Below, in pieces: positions 26,349 through 35,002 of a stretch of DNA of 64,000 nt (position 1 is its first letter; every line of letters begins with the position of its first letter). This DNA comes from Gammaproteobacteria bacterium (GTDB taxonomy: Bacteria > Pseudomonadota > Gammaproteobacteria > Pseudomonadales > Azotimanducaceae). The DNA is taken from contig JAPOYV010000108.1 in assembly GCA_026706385.1 (NCBI GenBank), positions 120,950 through 184,949 on the forward strand, read 5' to 3'. A program made the translations under genes and the position numbers. A model generated the notes under the pieces. The model saw only the letters and a program-made list of their open reading frames with translations. It ran no database searches and had not been told where the DNA came from.

Positions 26349-27776
26349 CTATCCCTCCGCCATCCGGATGCGGTCGACGATGTCTGTGGTCGAGCAGTCG
26401 TCGATCAGGCCAAGAACGCGCACGTCGCCGCCGTAGCCGCGAACGAAATCGGCACCGATCACCTCACCGAGGGCGTAGTCGCCGCCCTTGACGAGGATGT
26501 CAGGACGGATCTCCGCAAGCAGCGCCTCGGGCGTGTCCTCCGAGAACGGGACAACCCAGTCTACCGACGCCAGACCTTCGAGAACGCGAACGCGGTCCTC
26601 CAGCCGGTTAACGGGGCGCCCGTCGCCCTTGAGGCGGCGGACGGAGTCGTCATCGTTCACGGCGACGATCAAGCGGTCGCCTAGTTCCCGAGCCTCGTTG
26701 AGGTAACCCACATGGCCGACGTGGAGGATGTCGAAGCAGCCGTTGGTAAACACGATGCGCTCGCCGTGCCGGCGCGACCGCGCCACCGCAGCCGTGAGCT
26801 GCCGACGCCGTGGTGCCTGCGCCTGGGCCGAAATCGTCCGCGCCGCCAAGTTCAGTTCCTGCGCGCTCGCCACCGCGGTACCGAACTTCGTGCACACCAG
26901 ACCACCGGCGACGTTGGCGATGCGCGCCGCCTCGGCGCGCGGCCAACCGAGTGCCGTGCAAACGCCCAAAGTGGCTGCCACGGTATCGCCCGCGCCCGTT
27001 TCGTCGTATACGTCCACACTCGCCGCCGGCACGTGCAGACAGTCGCCGGCGGCTTCGAAAACCGTCAAGCCGTCACCACCGCGGGTCAGCGTAATCGCGT
27101 GGACGCCACTCTCCCGCGCCAACGTGCATCCGTCCGCCGGCAAATCGCACTCCTCTGGCCAATACCCCAATGCCGCCTCGAACTCCGGACGGTTCGGTTT
27201 CAGGATCGTGACGCCGCGATAGGCGGAGAACGGCTTGAACTTCGGATCGGCGATGACGGGCAAGGCATGCCGCGAAGCCGCGGCCATGATGCGCTGGGGA
27301 TCCGCAATGGCCCCCTTGTCGTAGTCCTCGATGACCAAGGCGTCGGCCGTGGCCATGTGCCGCTCCGCGCGGGCCACAACATCTGCTGCATATGCACTTG
27401 GCAAGGACTGCTCGAAGTCCATTCGCACCAGTTGCTGCTGCATGCTGACCAGGCGTTCCTTCAACGTGGTTCGCCAGCCTTCGACGACCACCAGGTCGGC
27501 ATCGATGCCGGCCGCCTCGAGCATGTGCGTAACGGTTCGCCCGGTTGGATCATCGCCAACCGCACCGACAAGGGTGCATCGCCCGCCGAGGGAAACGACG
27601 TTCATGGCGACATTGGCAGCACCGCCGAGGCGATCCTCACTGCCGTCCACCTGCACAACGGGGACCGGTGCTTCGCGGGAGACCCGATCGGTAGTTCCGT
27701 GGATGTAGCGGTCTAGCATGATGTCCCCAACGACGAGGACATGGACGTTGGGGGCCGCGGGCAGGAGTCGAGTCAT
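26349..27776 (-). CDS. hldE: Bifunctional heptose kinase/adenylyltransferase HldE
   Basis: A 475-residue enzyme of ADP-heptose synthesis. The N-terminal ribokinase-type domain (about 1-320) phosphorylates heptose-7-phosphate: VGDIMLDRYIHG, RLGGAANVAMNV, ILKPNRPEFEAALG and VYDETGAGDTVAATLG are clear. The C-terminal cytidylyltransferase-like domain has VFTNGCFDILHVGHVGYLNEA, then VAVNDDDSVRRLKG, transferring AMP. Its product feeds WaaC and WaaF encoded in the same locus. Start ATG at 27776; the frame is open upstream but that part is not family-like. hldD (epimerase) is not in the window. Confidence 0.96.
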   Translation of the reverse strand: MTRLLPAAPNVHVLVVGDIMLDRYIHGTTDRVSREAPVPVVQVDGSEDRLGGAANVAMNVVSLGGRCTLVGAVGDDPTGRTVTHMLEAAGIDADLVVVEGWRTTLKERLVSMQQQLVRMDFEQSLPSAYAADVVARAERHMATADALVIEDYDKGAIADPQRIMAAASRHALPVIADPKFKPFSAYRGVTILKPNRPEFEAALGYWPEECDLPADGCTLARESGVHAITLTRGGDGLTVFEAAGDCLHVPAASVDVYDETGAGDTVAATLGVCTALGWPRAEAARIANVAGGLVCTKFGTAVASAQELNLAARTISAQAQAPRRRQLTAAVARSRRHGERIVFTNGCFDILHVGHVGYLNEARELGDRLIVAVNDDDSVRRLKGDGRPVNRLEDRVRVLEGLASVDWVVPFSEDTPEALLAEIRPDILVKGGDYALGEVIGADFVRGYGGDVRVLGLIDDCSTTDIVDRIRMAEG

Positions 27777-27786
27777 TAAGGGGATG

Positions 27787-28863
27787 TTAGCACAGGCCAT
27801 CCGCGCCACCGGGGATGGCCAGTGCCGAACGGTACCGACCGGCGAGCGCTTCGACCGAGAACAACTGCTCGACGCGTGCCCGGCGCGCAAGCCGATCATC
27901 CAGACGCCCCTCGGCCGCGTTTTGGAGCGCACGAAGAAGCTCGTCGTCGCTGTCGAAGTAGGTGGCGCAATCACCCAACACGAAACGCGGTCCAGGACGA
28001 TCCGCACAGATGACCGGCACGTCCGCGGCCAGGGCCTCCAGCAGGGCCAGGCCGAAGGCCTCCCGCTCCGTCGCGCAGGCGAGCAACACGTCGAAAGCGG
28101 CGAGGAGCTCCCGACCGTCGGCGCGAAAACCGGCGAACGTCACGCCGGCTCCGGCAGCGCGTTCGAGGTCCTGGCGCAGTTCGCCGTCGCCGACGAAGAC
28201 CAGGCGGGCGCGCGGATGCGCTTGCCGGAACCGCCCAAAGGCGCGCAGCGCACGCCCCGGGTCCTTCTTCGGATGCAGCCGGCCCACTACACCGGTGACG
28301 AAATCCTTCGGGCTCAAGCCCAATTCCGCCCGCGCATCCGTTCGCGAACGGAGGTTCGCGCTCAGGCGATCCGCCGCGAGCGGGTTCGGCAGGACAAGGG
28401 GTGCTGCCACACCGCACCGCGCCAGATCCTCCGCCACCGCGTCCGATACGCCCGCGAATCGGCAACCGCCGTCGCCAAGGAGCCGACGCCGCCAGCGCCG
28501 CCTGGCGCGGGCGAAGAAGCCGAACTCGTGCGCCACGGCGACGTGCTCGGCAATTCCTAAGCGGCGAGCCAGACGGATGCCCGCCCGATAGCCGCGATAG
28601 CGGTGCGTGACCAGCAGGTTAGGCCGTTCAGCGCCGAGCACGTCCGCGACGCCCTCGACTGCGACCACCTCGGAGGACTCTCCCGGCCCAAGGGGGCGTC
28701 CGCGACCTTCGGGGGCCGCGCGTCCTACGGACGCCGCGCGTCCTACGGACGCGAAGAAGATCGTGCGGACCCGATAGCCGCAAAGTGCAAGCGCCTGTGC
28801 GTGCCCCGCGCAAACATCGGGGAACGGGGGATGGTCGTTCGGACACAACTGGACGGCAAGCAT
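27787..28863 (-). CDS. GT4 glycosyltransferase, LPS core
   Basis: A 358-residue GT-B fold enzyme. The C-terminal nucleotide-sugar half is clear: FVTGVVGRLHPKKDPGRALR, LVFVGDGELRQDLE, VTFAGFRADGRELLAAFDV and REAFGLALLEALAADVPVI with the conserved glutamates. Its place next to the carbamoyltransferase and kinase genes matches the glycosyltransferase wapH of the P. aeruginosa core locus as I recall it. The ATG at 28863 has GGGGG eight bases upstream and is preferred over a GTG six bases earlier. An in-frame 18-bp tandem duplication near residues 40-51 adds a repeated RAASVG. Confidence 0.85.
   Translation of the reverse strand: MLAVQLCPNDHPPFPDVCAGHAQALALCGYRVRTIFFASVGRAASVGRAAPEGRGRPLGPGESSEVVAVEGVADVLGAERPNLLVTHRYRGYRAGIRLARRLGIAEHVAVAHEFGFFARARRRWRRRLLGDGGCRFAGVSDAVAEDLARCGVAAPLVLPNPLAADRLSANLRSRTDARAELGLSPKDFVTGVVGRLHPKKDPGRALRAFGRFRQAHPRARLVFVGDGELRQDLERAAGAGVTFAGFRADGRELLAAFDVLLACATEREAFGLALLEALAADVPVICADRPGPRFVLGDCATYFDSDDELLRALQNAAEGRLDDRLARRARVEQLFSVEALAGRYRSALAIPGGADGLC
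28716..28751. repeat. 18-bp tandem repeat with internal palindrome
   Basis: Two exact 18-bp copies (28716-28733 and 28734-28751) each holding the inverted repeat GCGTCC-TAC-GGACG(C). They keep the glycosyltransferase frame and encode a doubled six-residue unit in a loop near the N-terminal domain. Confidence 0.75.
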
Positions 28864-28868
28864 CGGCA

Positions 28869-30623
28869 CTACCCCCGGGGCGGATCAATCGCATCCTTGG
28901 ACACCAGCAGATCCTCCATCACGAGATAGCGCAGACCGGACCCTAGGAATATCTCGAGCGCGTCGCGCGGGGTGCAGGCGATCGGTTCGCCACGCCGGTT
29001 CAATGACGTATTCAGCACCACGGGCGCTCCCGTCCGCTCGCCAAGTCGCTCCAGGAGCGCGTAGTAGCGCGGATTGGCCACCCGGGTGACCACTTGCGCG
29101 CGCGCCGTGCCGTCGACGTGGACGACTTCGGGAATCCTCGAACGCCACTCCTCGGCCACGTCGAACGCGATGGTCATGTACGGTGCAGGATGGTCGCTGC
29201 CCAGGACGTTGGCGGCGATGTCGTCCGTCATCGACGGGCAAAATGGTCGCCAGCGTTCGCGGTACTTGATCGCGGCGTTGATCTGATCGGCGATGCCGCG
29301 GACGCTTGGACAGCCGAGGATGCTGCGCGCGCCGAGCGCCCTAGGACCGAATTCCATGCGGCCCTGGAACCAGGCCACCGGCGACCCGGCCGCAAGAAGA
29401 TCCGCCGTTCGCGATGCCACGTCGTCGAGTACGGCAACGTGCAGGTGGTCATGTCCTCGCAATGCCCGGCGGCACTCGGCGGTCGAGAATCGCGGACCCA
29501 GGAACACGTGCCGCATCGGCGCAACGACATCGCCGCCCGCATTGGCGACGAAGGTGGCCGCACCGAGGGCCGTGCCCGAGTCGCCCGCGGCCGGCTGCAC
29601 GAACAGTTCGCGGACGTCGTGGCGCGCGAGGATCCGCTGGTTCAGCTTGACGTTGAGCGCACCCCCGCCGGCGAACGCCAGTCGACCCGTCTCGTCGAGC
29701 ACCGGCGCGAGGTAGCGGTCCAGGAGGGCCAGGCAGGAATCTTCGTACGCGCGCTGTGCGGCCGCCGCGTAGTGGATGTAAGGCTCGTCCACGCCGTCCC
29801 CACAGCGTGGTGTGCCGAGGCGTTCGACTAGCCTCGGTCCGAAGTAGTGACCGCGGCCGTTCGCCTTGAACCGACGCAAGCCGACGGTGTTGACCAGCCG
29901 GGTGTCGACGCGGACCCGACCGTCCCAGTTTTCCCCCCCGCAGCCGAACAACCTTGCGAAATCGAAGCGTGCGGCGTCGCCGTAGGGGGCCATCCCCATG
30001 ACCTTGTACTCGCCATCGAGCATTTCGAAGCCGAGGTACTCGGTGATCGCCCCGTAGACCCCGGCAAGCGAATCCGGGTCGTAGAACTCCCGGATGCGCC
30101 TGATGCGCCCCTGCTCCCCGACGCCGATGAACGTGGTCGCGTACTCGCCCTTGCCGTCGATGCCGAGAATCGCCGTACGCCCCCGGAAGCCGGACAGGTG
30201 ATAGGCACTCGAGGCGTGCGCCAGGTGGTGCAGCACCGGTACGAACGACGTTCGCGACCAGTCGATTCCCAAGCCGGGTCCAGCCGACAGGATCCGCGAG
30301 CGGTGCCGCCGGAAACGCCGGTTGCCGTTGAAGATCGCGTCCAAGGCTCGGTCCGGCGCGTACCAATGGCGTCGCGCGTAGTGCCAGCGGGCAGTGCCCA
30401 GGATCGACACCGGCGCGTATGGAAACGCAACCACGTCGACGTCCGTCGGCGCGACGCCCGACTCGGTCAGGCAATAGCGGGCCGCGTGCAACGGCAATCG
30501 GTTCCTGGCGTGCTTGTCGCGCAAGAACCGTTCTTCCTCGGCAGCCGCGACGATCTCGCCGTCGACGAGAAGCGCGGCCGACGCATCGTGGCCGAGGGCA
30601 CCGGAGAGGCCGAGGACAATCAC
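28869..30623 (-). CDS. wapO: Carbamoyltransferase (NodU/CmcH/WapO family)
   Basis: A 584-residue enzyme using carbamoyl phosphate and ATP to O-carbamoylate a sugar. The N-terminal actin-like half has VLGLSGALGHDASAALL and VPVLHHLAHASSAYHLSGF with the metal histidines. The mid-region reads AFAGGGALNVKLNQRIL. The C-terminal YrdC-like half has WFQGRMEFGPRALGARSIL, TDDIAANVLG and NTSLNRRGEPIACTP. The family also includes antibiotic enzymes, but this one is inside an LPS core locus in the position of P. aeruginosa WapO, which carbamoylates a core heptose. GTG start; GTGA overlaps the kinase-fusion stop. Confidence 0.92.
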   Translation of the reverse strand: MIVLGLSGALGHDASAALLVDGEIVAAAEEERFLRDKHARNRLPLHAARYCLTESGVAPTDVDVVAFPYAPVSILGTARWHYARRHWYAPDRALDAIFNGNRRFRRHRSRILSAGPGLGIDWSRTSFVPVLHHLAHASSAYHLSGFRGRTAILGIDGKGEYATTFIGVGEQGRIRRIREFYDPDSLAGVYGAITEYLGFEMLDGEYKVMGMAPYGDAARFDFARLFGCGGENWDGRVRVDTRLVNTVGLRRFKANGRGHYFGPRLVERLGTPRCGDGVDEPYIHYAAAAQRAYEDSCLALLDRYLAPVLDETGRLAFAGGGALNVKLNQRILARHDVRELFVQPAAGDSGTALGAATFVANAGGDVVAPMRHVFLGPRFSTAECRRALRGHDHLHVAVLDDVASRTADLLAAGSPVAWFQGRMEFGPRALGARSILGCPSVRGIADQINAAIKYRERWRPFCPSMTDDIAANVLGSDHPAPYMTIAFDVAEEWRSRIPEVVHVDGTARAQVVTRVANPRYYALLERLGERTGAPVVLNTSLNRRGEPIACTPRDALEIFLGSGLRYLVMEDLLVSKDAIDPPRG

Positions 30624-32908
30624 TTCGGTGCCCGCGCGCCGGCCGCCGCCTCGACGAGTGCTTCCCGAACCGTCGCAGCGACCGCCGGGAAGTTTCGCCG
30701 GAACCGCTCGCGATCACGCTGGTGGCGTCGGCGAAACCACCAGGCGTTGCGGTGCCAGACCGCAGCGTCGAGATCCACGACATGGACCTTGCCGTCGGCC
30801 AGAATGAGATTCGTCGCCTTCATGTCGCCGTGTGCAACCCGGGCCATCCGCAGGCCCGCGAACAGTTCGCGAACTGCCGAGACCAGGTTGGCCGTCCGCC
30901 CCACGGCCAGATCCGCCAGCGACGTTCCGTCCACGTAGTCGAGCACGAGGTAGGCCGAGGCGGAACCCGGGGCGGCGCCCAAACGTTCCAGCAAAGCACG
31001 TGGCCGCGCCGTCGGGACACCCAGCAGGCGGAGCCCATGACCGGTCTGCCATGCCTTCCGCGCGCGTGAGGCCCCGACCTTGAGGCGCCACCGATGGGCG
31101 CGGCTCTTCACATTGTAGCGTTTGACAACGAGTCCCCCGCAGCGGACGACGGTCGCCGTTCGGCCGCGTTTCAGGGGCTCGCCCGTCGCGATGGCCCGTT
31201 CGGGATCGGCAAACACCGCTTCGAGTTCCGGATCCCGGTCATCGCGCGCCGTCGCGGTCAAACCACCGGCGTCGGAATGGACGGCGAACGGCGTACAGTC
31301 ACGGACGCTCTTGCGCGCCAATCGGACGGCCTCCCGACGCCGCGCAGCCGCGAGCAGGCCATCGACCTGACCGCGTTCGCGTGGACTCAGCGTCCAGCCC
31401 CTGACCTTGGCGTACGTGTCGACGGCGTCCGCCACGTCCCATTCGGGCGAGCCGCCAGCGAGCAAGCGCGCGACATCGCGGAAGCAGCCGCGACGACCCA
31501 TTCGCTGCCGGCGGGCGCCGCCGCCGTCAACGGCGTACACCGCACCGGCCGCGACGACGAAATTGCCGAGATGCAGGTCGCGCTGCCGTACGCCGCCCGC
31601 GTGCAGGCGGGCCAGTACCGACACCACCGCAACGAGGTCCGCCATGCCCAGCGCGCGCGCCGCGTTGATTGGCTCGAACGCGAGCACGTGCGCTCCGGCG
31701 CCGCGACCAGCACTCCGGAGACGGGGAACGGCAACGCCGGTCGACTCAAGCGCCTGATGGCCGCGACGCTCCCGCCGACAGTCACGTTTGCCACGCCGAC
31801 CGAAGAACGCCTTGACGATCACGTCGTCGCCAGGCGACGCGCCTAGCCTTGCCCGGGCAACGAGGCGCCGACCGGGCTGCACACGCAACAGATCCGTACA
31901 CACCACCCGTCGGCCGCCGTCGCCGAAGTCGGCGTCGAATCGGAACGGCAAAGATGGGGCACGGCCGACATCCGACAACTTGCCGATGCTGACCGCCGTC
32001 GCGCCGTGAGGGTCAAGCGCGGCCGTGCCGGTCGCCAGCCCTCGGGCCGCCGCACGTGCCCGCAGACGATCGGCGCGCCTCCGGACCGCCGCCCAGAATC
32101 GGCGTTGGCCACGCACGGCCCGCGCCGCTGGTTGCCCGGTGTACGTACCGACGAAACGCGCGACATCCGTGCGCACGAGCGGAACGGCCTCGGCCGAGTA
32201 GCACAGCGCCGCCAAGTCGCGAACGCGCGCGCCGACACTCGGCGCCCGCTGGCCTGCGACGAGGGCCCGATGCAGATCGATCACCGCCAGTTCCACGTCA
32301 CCGTCCGCCAGCTTGGCCGCGTTCGCGAGCAGGTGGCAAAGGTAGAAATCCCGATGGAAGACGCCCGCGGCGTGCATCCGCGACGCCAAGTCCGCGACCG
32401 CCACCAGGAGACGCCGTTTCACGGCCGTCGGCCTTGGATTCAGCGCCCAGTCGTTGGCGATCTCCTCCAGGCTGACGAAACCATCGAGCGCATCGCACAC
32501 GACGAGGGACCGCTGCGCCGCTGGACCGTCCCCGGACTCCCCGAACGCCGCCACGCCTGGCGCCAAGACCCCCGCGTCGGCAAGCCTTGAGCATGCCCGA
32601 TACTCATCCGCGGCACCGATCACCGGGCGCTTGCCCACCGCCCAACTGGTAGCGATCTCGCGCCATCCGACGCCCCCGTGAAGTTTGGCGAAGTACGCTC
32701 GACCGGCGATCTCGCAACGCAACGTCCGGCGATGCTGCGTTTGCCGGTAGACCTCGCCCGTCAGGGCGAACAACGCCTCGAAAACCGATGCCGCGACGTC
32801 GCCGGCAATGGCGGCACCCGGCGGGACGCTGGCACCGAGCGCGCCCGACCGCGCAGCGGCCTCGATGTCGTCACGCAAGTATAGGTGCACGGGTTCCCCC
32901 CACCTCAC
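30620..32908 (-). CDS. waaP: Triple LPS kinase fusion (WaaP + two further kinase domains)
   Basis: A 762-residue cytosolic protein with three kinase-like domains in series. Domain 1 (about 40-270) matches WaaP heptose kinase closely: GEVYRQTQHRRTLRCEIAG, ISLEE-like VSLEEIANDWALNP, HRDFYLCHLL (catalytic Asp187) and VIDLHRA. Domain 2 (about 300-535) has VKAFFG (Lys366), RQRDLHLGNF (Asp444) and a DGGG metal loop. Domain 3 (about 555-755) has VVKRYNV (Lys596), AHGDMKATN (Asp695) and VVDLDAA. In Pseudomonas several separate kinase genes occupy this place. Domain 2 is the most divergent. The start is GTG at 32908, overlapping waaG; GTG at 32890 is an alternative. Confidence 0.88.
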   Translation of the reverse strand: MRWGEPVHLYLRDDIEAAARSGALGASVPPGAAIAGDVAASVFEALFALTGEVYRQTQHRRTLRCEIAGRAYFAKLHGGVGWREIATSWAVGKRPVIGAADEYRACSRLADAGVLAPGVAAFGESGDGPAAQRSLVVCDALDGFVSLEEIANDWALNPRPTAVKRRLLVAVADLASRMHAAGVFHRDFYLCHLLANAAKLADGDVELAVIDLHRALVAGQRAPSVGARVRDLAALCYSAEAVPLVRTDVARFVGTYTGQPAARAVRGQRRFWAAVRRRADRLRARAAARGLATGTAALDPHGATAVSIGKLSDVGRAPSLPFRFDADFGDGGRRVVCTDLLRVQPGRRLVARARLGASPGDDVIVKAFFGRRGKRDCRRERRGHQALESTGVAVPRLRSAGRGAGAHVLAFEPINAARALGMADLVAVVSVLARLHAGGVRQRDLHLGNFVVAAGAVYAVDGGGARRQRMGRRGCFRDVARLLAGGSPEWDVADAVDTYAKVRGWTLSPRERGQVDGLLAAARRREAVRLARKSVRDCTPFAVHSDAGGLTATARDDRDPELEAVFADPERAIATGEPLKRGRTATVVRCGGLVVKRYNVKSRAHRWRLKVGASRARKAWQTGHGLRLLGVPTARPRALLERLGAAPGSASAYLVLDYVDGTSLADLAVGRTANLVSAVRELFAGLRMARVAHGDMKATNLILADGKVHVVDLDAAVWHRNAWWFRRRHQRDRERFRRNFPAVAATVREALVEAAAGARAPK

Positions 32909-34985
32909 GGGCTTGCGAGTCCCCGCGGTTCAGACACAACGACTCGATTCGTCGTGCCAACTCGGCCGCCCGCCCGTAACGGGCAGACACAGACCCGTAG
33001 GCCGCGCCGTTGCGTTGCCAATCCCGACGCTGATCCGCGTTGCTCACCAATTCGGCCACCGCGCGGTCGCAATCCGCTTGCCGGAACGGCGTCTCCAGAA
33101 CGATACCCCCGTCGGCCTCGCGGACCAGCGCTGCCTCGGACACCGAGGCATGAGTGAGTACGGCGCGGCCAGCGGTCATGGCATCGAACGCCCAACTGTT
33201 CGCGGCGCTGGCGTAGGGGAGGCCGACGACCACATCGCCCGCTTCGATGGCGTCGCGCCAGAACAGGCCGTCCTCGACAACTCGCGTCTGCTCGCCCAGT
33301 CCGAGAACGCGCAAGCCAGCCCCGAAACCCGCGGGGAGGCGCCCCAACGCCAGTATGCGGCATCGTCGGCGCAGCCCTTGCGGCAGTCGGCCCACGCCGA
33401 CGAACAGGCGTTCGATGCCTTGGTCGACGAGATCCCCGCCGAGAATCACGAACACGACATCGTCCGCGGCATAGTCGAAACGCGCACGCAACGCACCGCG
33501 CGGTGTCCCCGCAACGATCTCTCCCGCCCCCGTACCAGGCGGCAAGCCCGATGCCAGGTCGGTTTCCGGCAGCGTGTCGGCAACCATTCCCGAGGCTGCG
33601 TCGAACCCGATCGCGCAGGCCGCGCCGGTGTCGCCCATAGCCGTGTCGACCCATCGACGGAATCGAGCCTCCCGGCCGGTCATGGTCATCGCCGCCACCG
33701 GCACGCGGACGAGATCGACCTCGCGCGGCGGCTCGCCATCCCAAATGCATGTGTAAACCCGCACCGCCATGCCGCGTTCACGACAAGCCAGGGCGACCGG
33801 GACCAGATCACGATAGCGGGGATCGCCCGGCGCATAGTGGAAGGCATGAAAGGCCACCGGTCGCAACTCCTGGCCGGCTGCAAGACGCTCCAACACGTCG
33901 ACCGCTCGAGGCGCCATCGCGTAGAGGCTGTCATCCTTGCCAAGGCGCCGTCCACTACGTGCCCACGCCGGTCGATCTGCCGACGTCAGAAGGCACAGCA
34001 AGTCCGCGTTGAAACGTGCCTGATCGTAGGGCTCCGGCGTGACCAACCCGGCTCCGCTCTCGGCGATCCATGGGGCATAGCCACAGTTGGCCGTCGCCAA
34101 CACCGGCACACCGGCAACCGCAGCTTCAAGGATCACCATCCCCGCGGCTTCGTCCTCCGCCGGCAAGGCGAGGCCGTCAGCCCCTTGGAGCAAGGCGGGG
34201 ACGTCGTCGCGGCCACCGGCGAAGAAGACCCTTTCCGCAACACCCAGACGCGAGGCCAAGCGCTTGAATCGCGAGGCCTTATCCCTCCCCACCACGACCA
34301 AGTGGGTGGTCGTGCGGACCGCGTCCGGCAACGCCGCAAGAGATACCAGCAAACGATCGAGTCCCTTCTTGACAAACCCCGACCCGATGAAGAGCAGCAG
34401 GCGCGCAGACGGGCCTACGCCAAACTCGGCCCGGATCAACGCCGCCTGGTCCGAATCGTAAGCCGCGCGGTTGCGCTCGATTCCTGGGGGTAACGCATGG
34501 AAGCGAAATGCCGGTGTGCCGTAAACGCTGCGGAAGGCGTCCTCCTGGTGCGGGGCGATGGTCAGAATCCTGGTGCGCGCATCAAGGGTGAACACGGCGC
34601 GCTCGAAATCCGCGAAATGGCGGTAGCGCGGCGTCAACCGATACGCCCAAGGCCGCTGCGTGCGCGCCTTCAGTTCGAAGCAGGAGTCCGCAGCGTAGTA
34701 AACGTCGAGATGAGGCATCTTGTTCATGCCGATTAGGAGATCGACGCGGTGCTGTTGCCGATGCGCCGCAACGCGCGCAGCGAACCGTCGCTGCCGAACA
34801 TGACTGCGCAGGCCCCGGGCCGGAAGCAGCACGACCTCCGCCCCCGGCAACGGTGCGTCTTCCCAGACCATCGCGTAGATGCGTACCCTGTGGCCCCGCG
34901 CAAGGCAAACCGCAACGAGCTTACGGAGGTCCCTTGGCACACCCCCGTGGGGGAATACCTTGAAGATCGCAAACGCGATGTGCAC
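32871..34985 (-). CDS. waaG: WaaG glycosyltransferase with a C-terminal WaaG-like second half
   Basis: A 704-residue protein. Residues 1-365 are a full WaaG (GT4) that adds the first outer-core hexose: IAFAIFKVFPHGGVPRDLRK, GMNKMPHLDVYYAADSCFE, RYRHFADFERAVF, GSGFVKKGLDRLL and EDEAAGMVILEAAVAGVPVL. Residues about 375-690 repeat the scheme in shortened form: FHYAPGDPRYRDLVPVAL, RVYTCIWDGEPP, AIGFDAASGM, LGGDLVDQGIERLFVGV. The second half lacks about 80 residues around the RYRHF region and its glutamate motif is altered, so it may be non-catalytic. Start GTG at 34985 matches WaaG; the preceding open frame runs into waaC. Confidence 0.88.
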   Translation of the reverse strand: MHIAFAIFKVFPHGGVPRDLRKLVAVCLARGHRVRIYAMVWEDAPLPGAEVVLLPARGLRSHVRQRRFAARVAAHRQQHRVDLLIGMNKMPHLDVYYAADSCFELKARTQRPWAYRLTPRYRHFADFERAVFTLDARTRILTIAPHQEDAFRSVYGTPAFRFHALPPGIERNRAAYDSDQAALIRAEFGVGPSARLLLFIGSGFVKKGLDRLLVSLAALPDAVRTTTHLVVVGRDKASRFKRLASRLGVAERVFFAGGRDDVPALLQGADGLALPAEDEAAGMVILEAAVAGVPVLATANCGYAPWIAESGAGLVTPEPYDQARFNADLLCLLTSADRPAWARSGRRLGKDDSLYAMAPRAVDVLERLAAGQELRPVAFHAFHYAPGDPRYRDLVPVALACRERGMAVRVYTCIWDGEPPREVDLVRVPVAAMTMTGREARFRRWVDTAMGDTGAACAIGFDAASGMVADTLPETDLASGLPPGTGAGEIVAGTPRGALRARFDYAADDVVFVILGGDLVDQGIERLFVGVGRLPQGLRRRCRILALGRLPAGFGAGLRVLGLGEQTRVVEDGLFWRDAIEAGDVVVGLPYASAANSWAFDAMTAGRAVLTHASVSEAALVREADGGIVLETPFRQADCDRAVAELVSNADQRRDWQRNGAAYGSVSARYGRAAELARRIESLCLNRGDSQAREVGGTRAPILA

Positions 34986-35002
34986 TCGGTTGGGGCCTTG
35001 CG

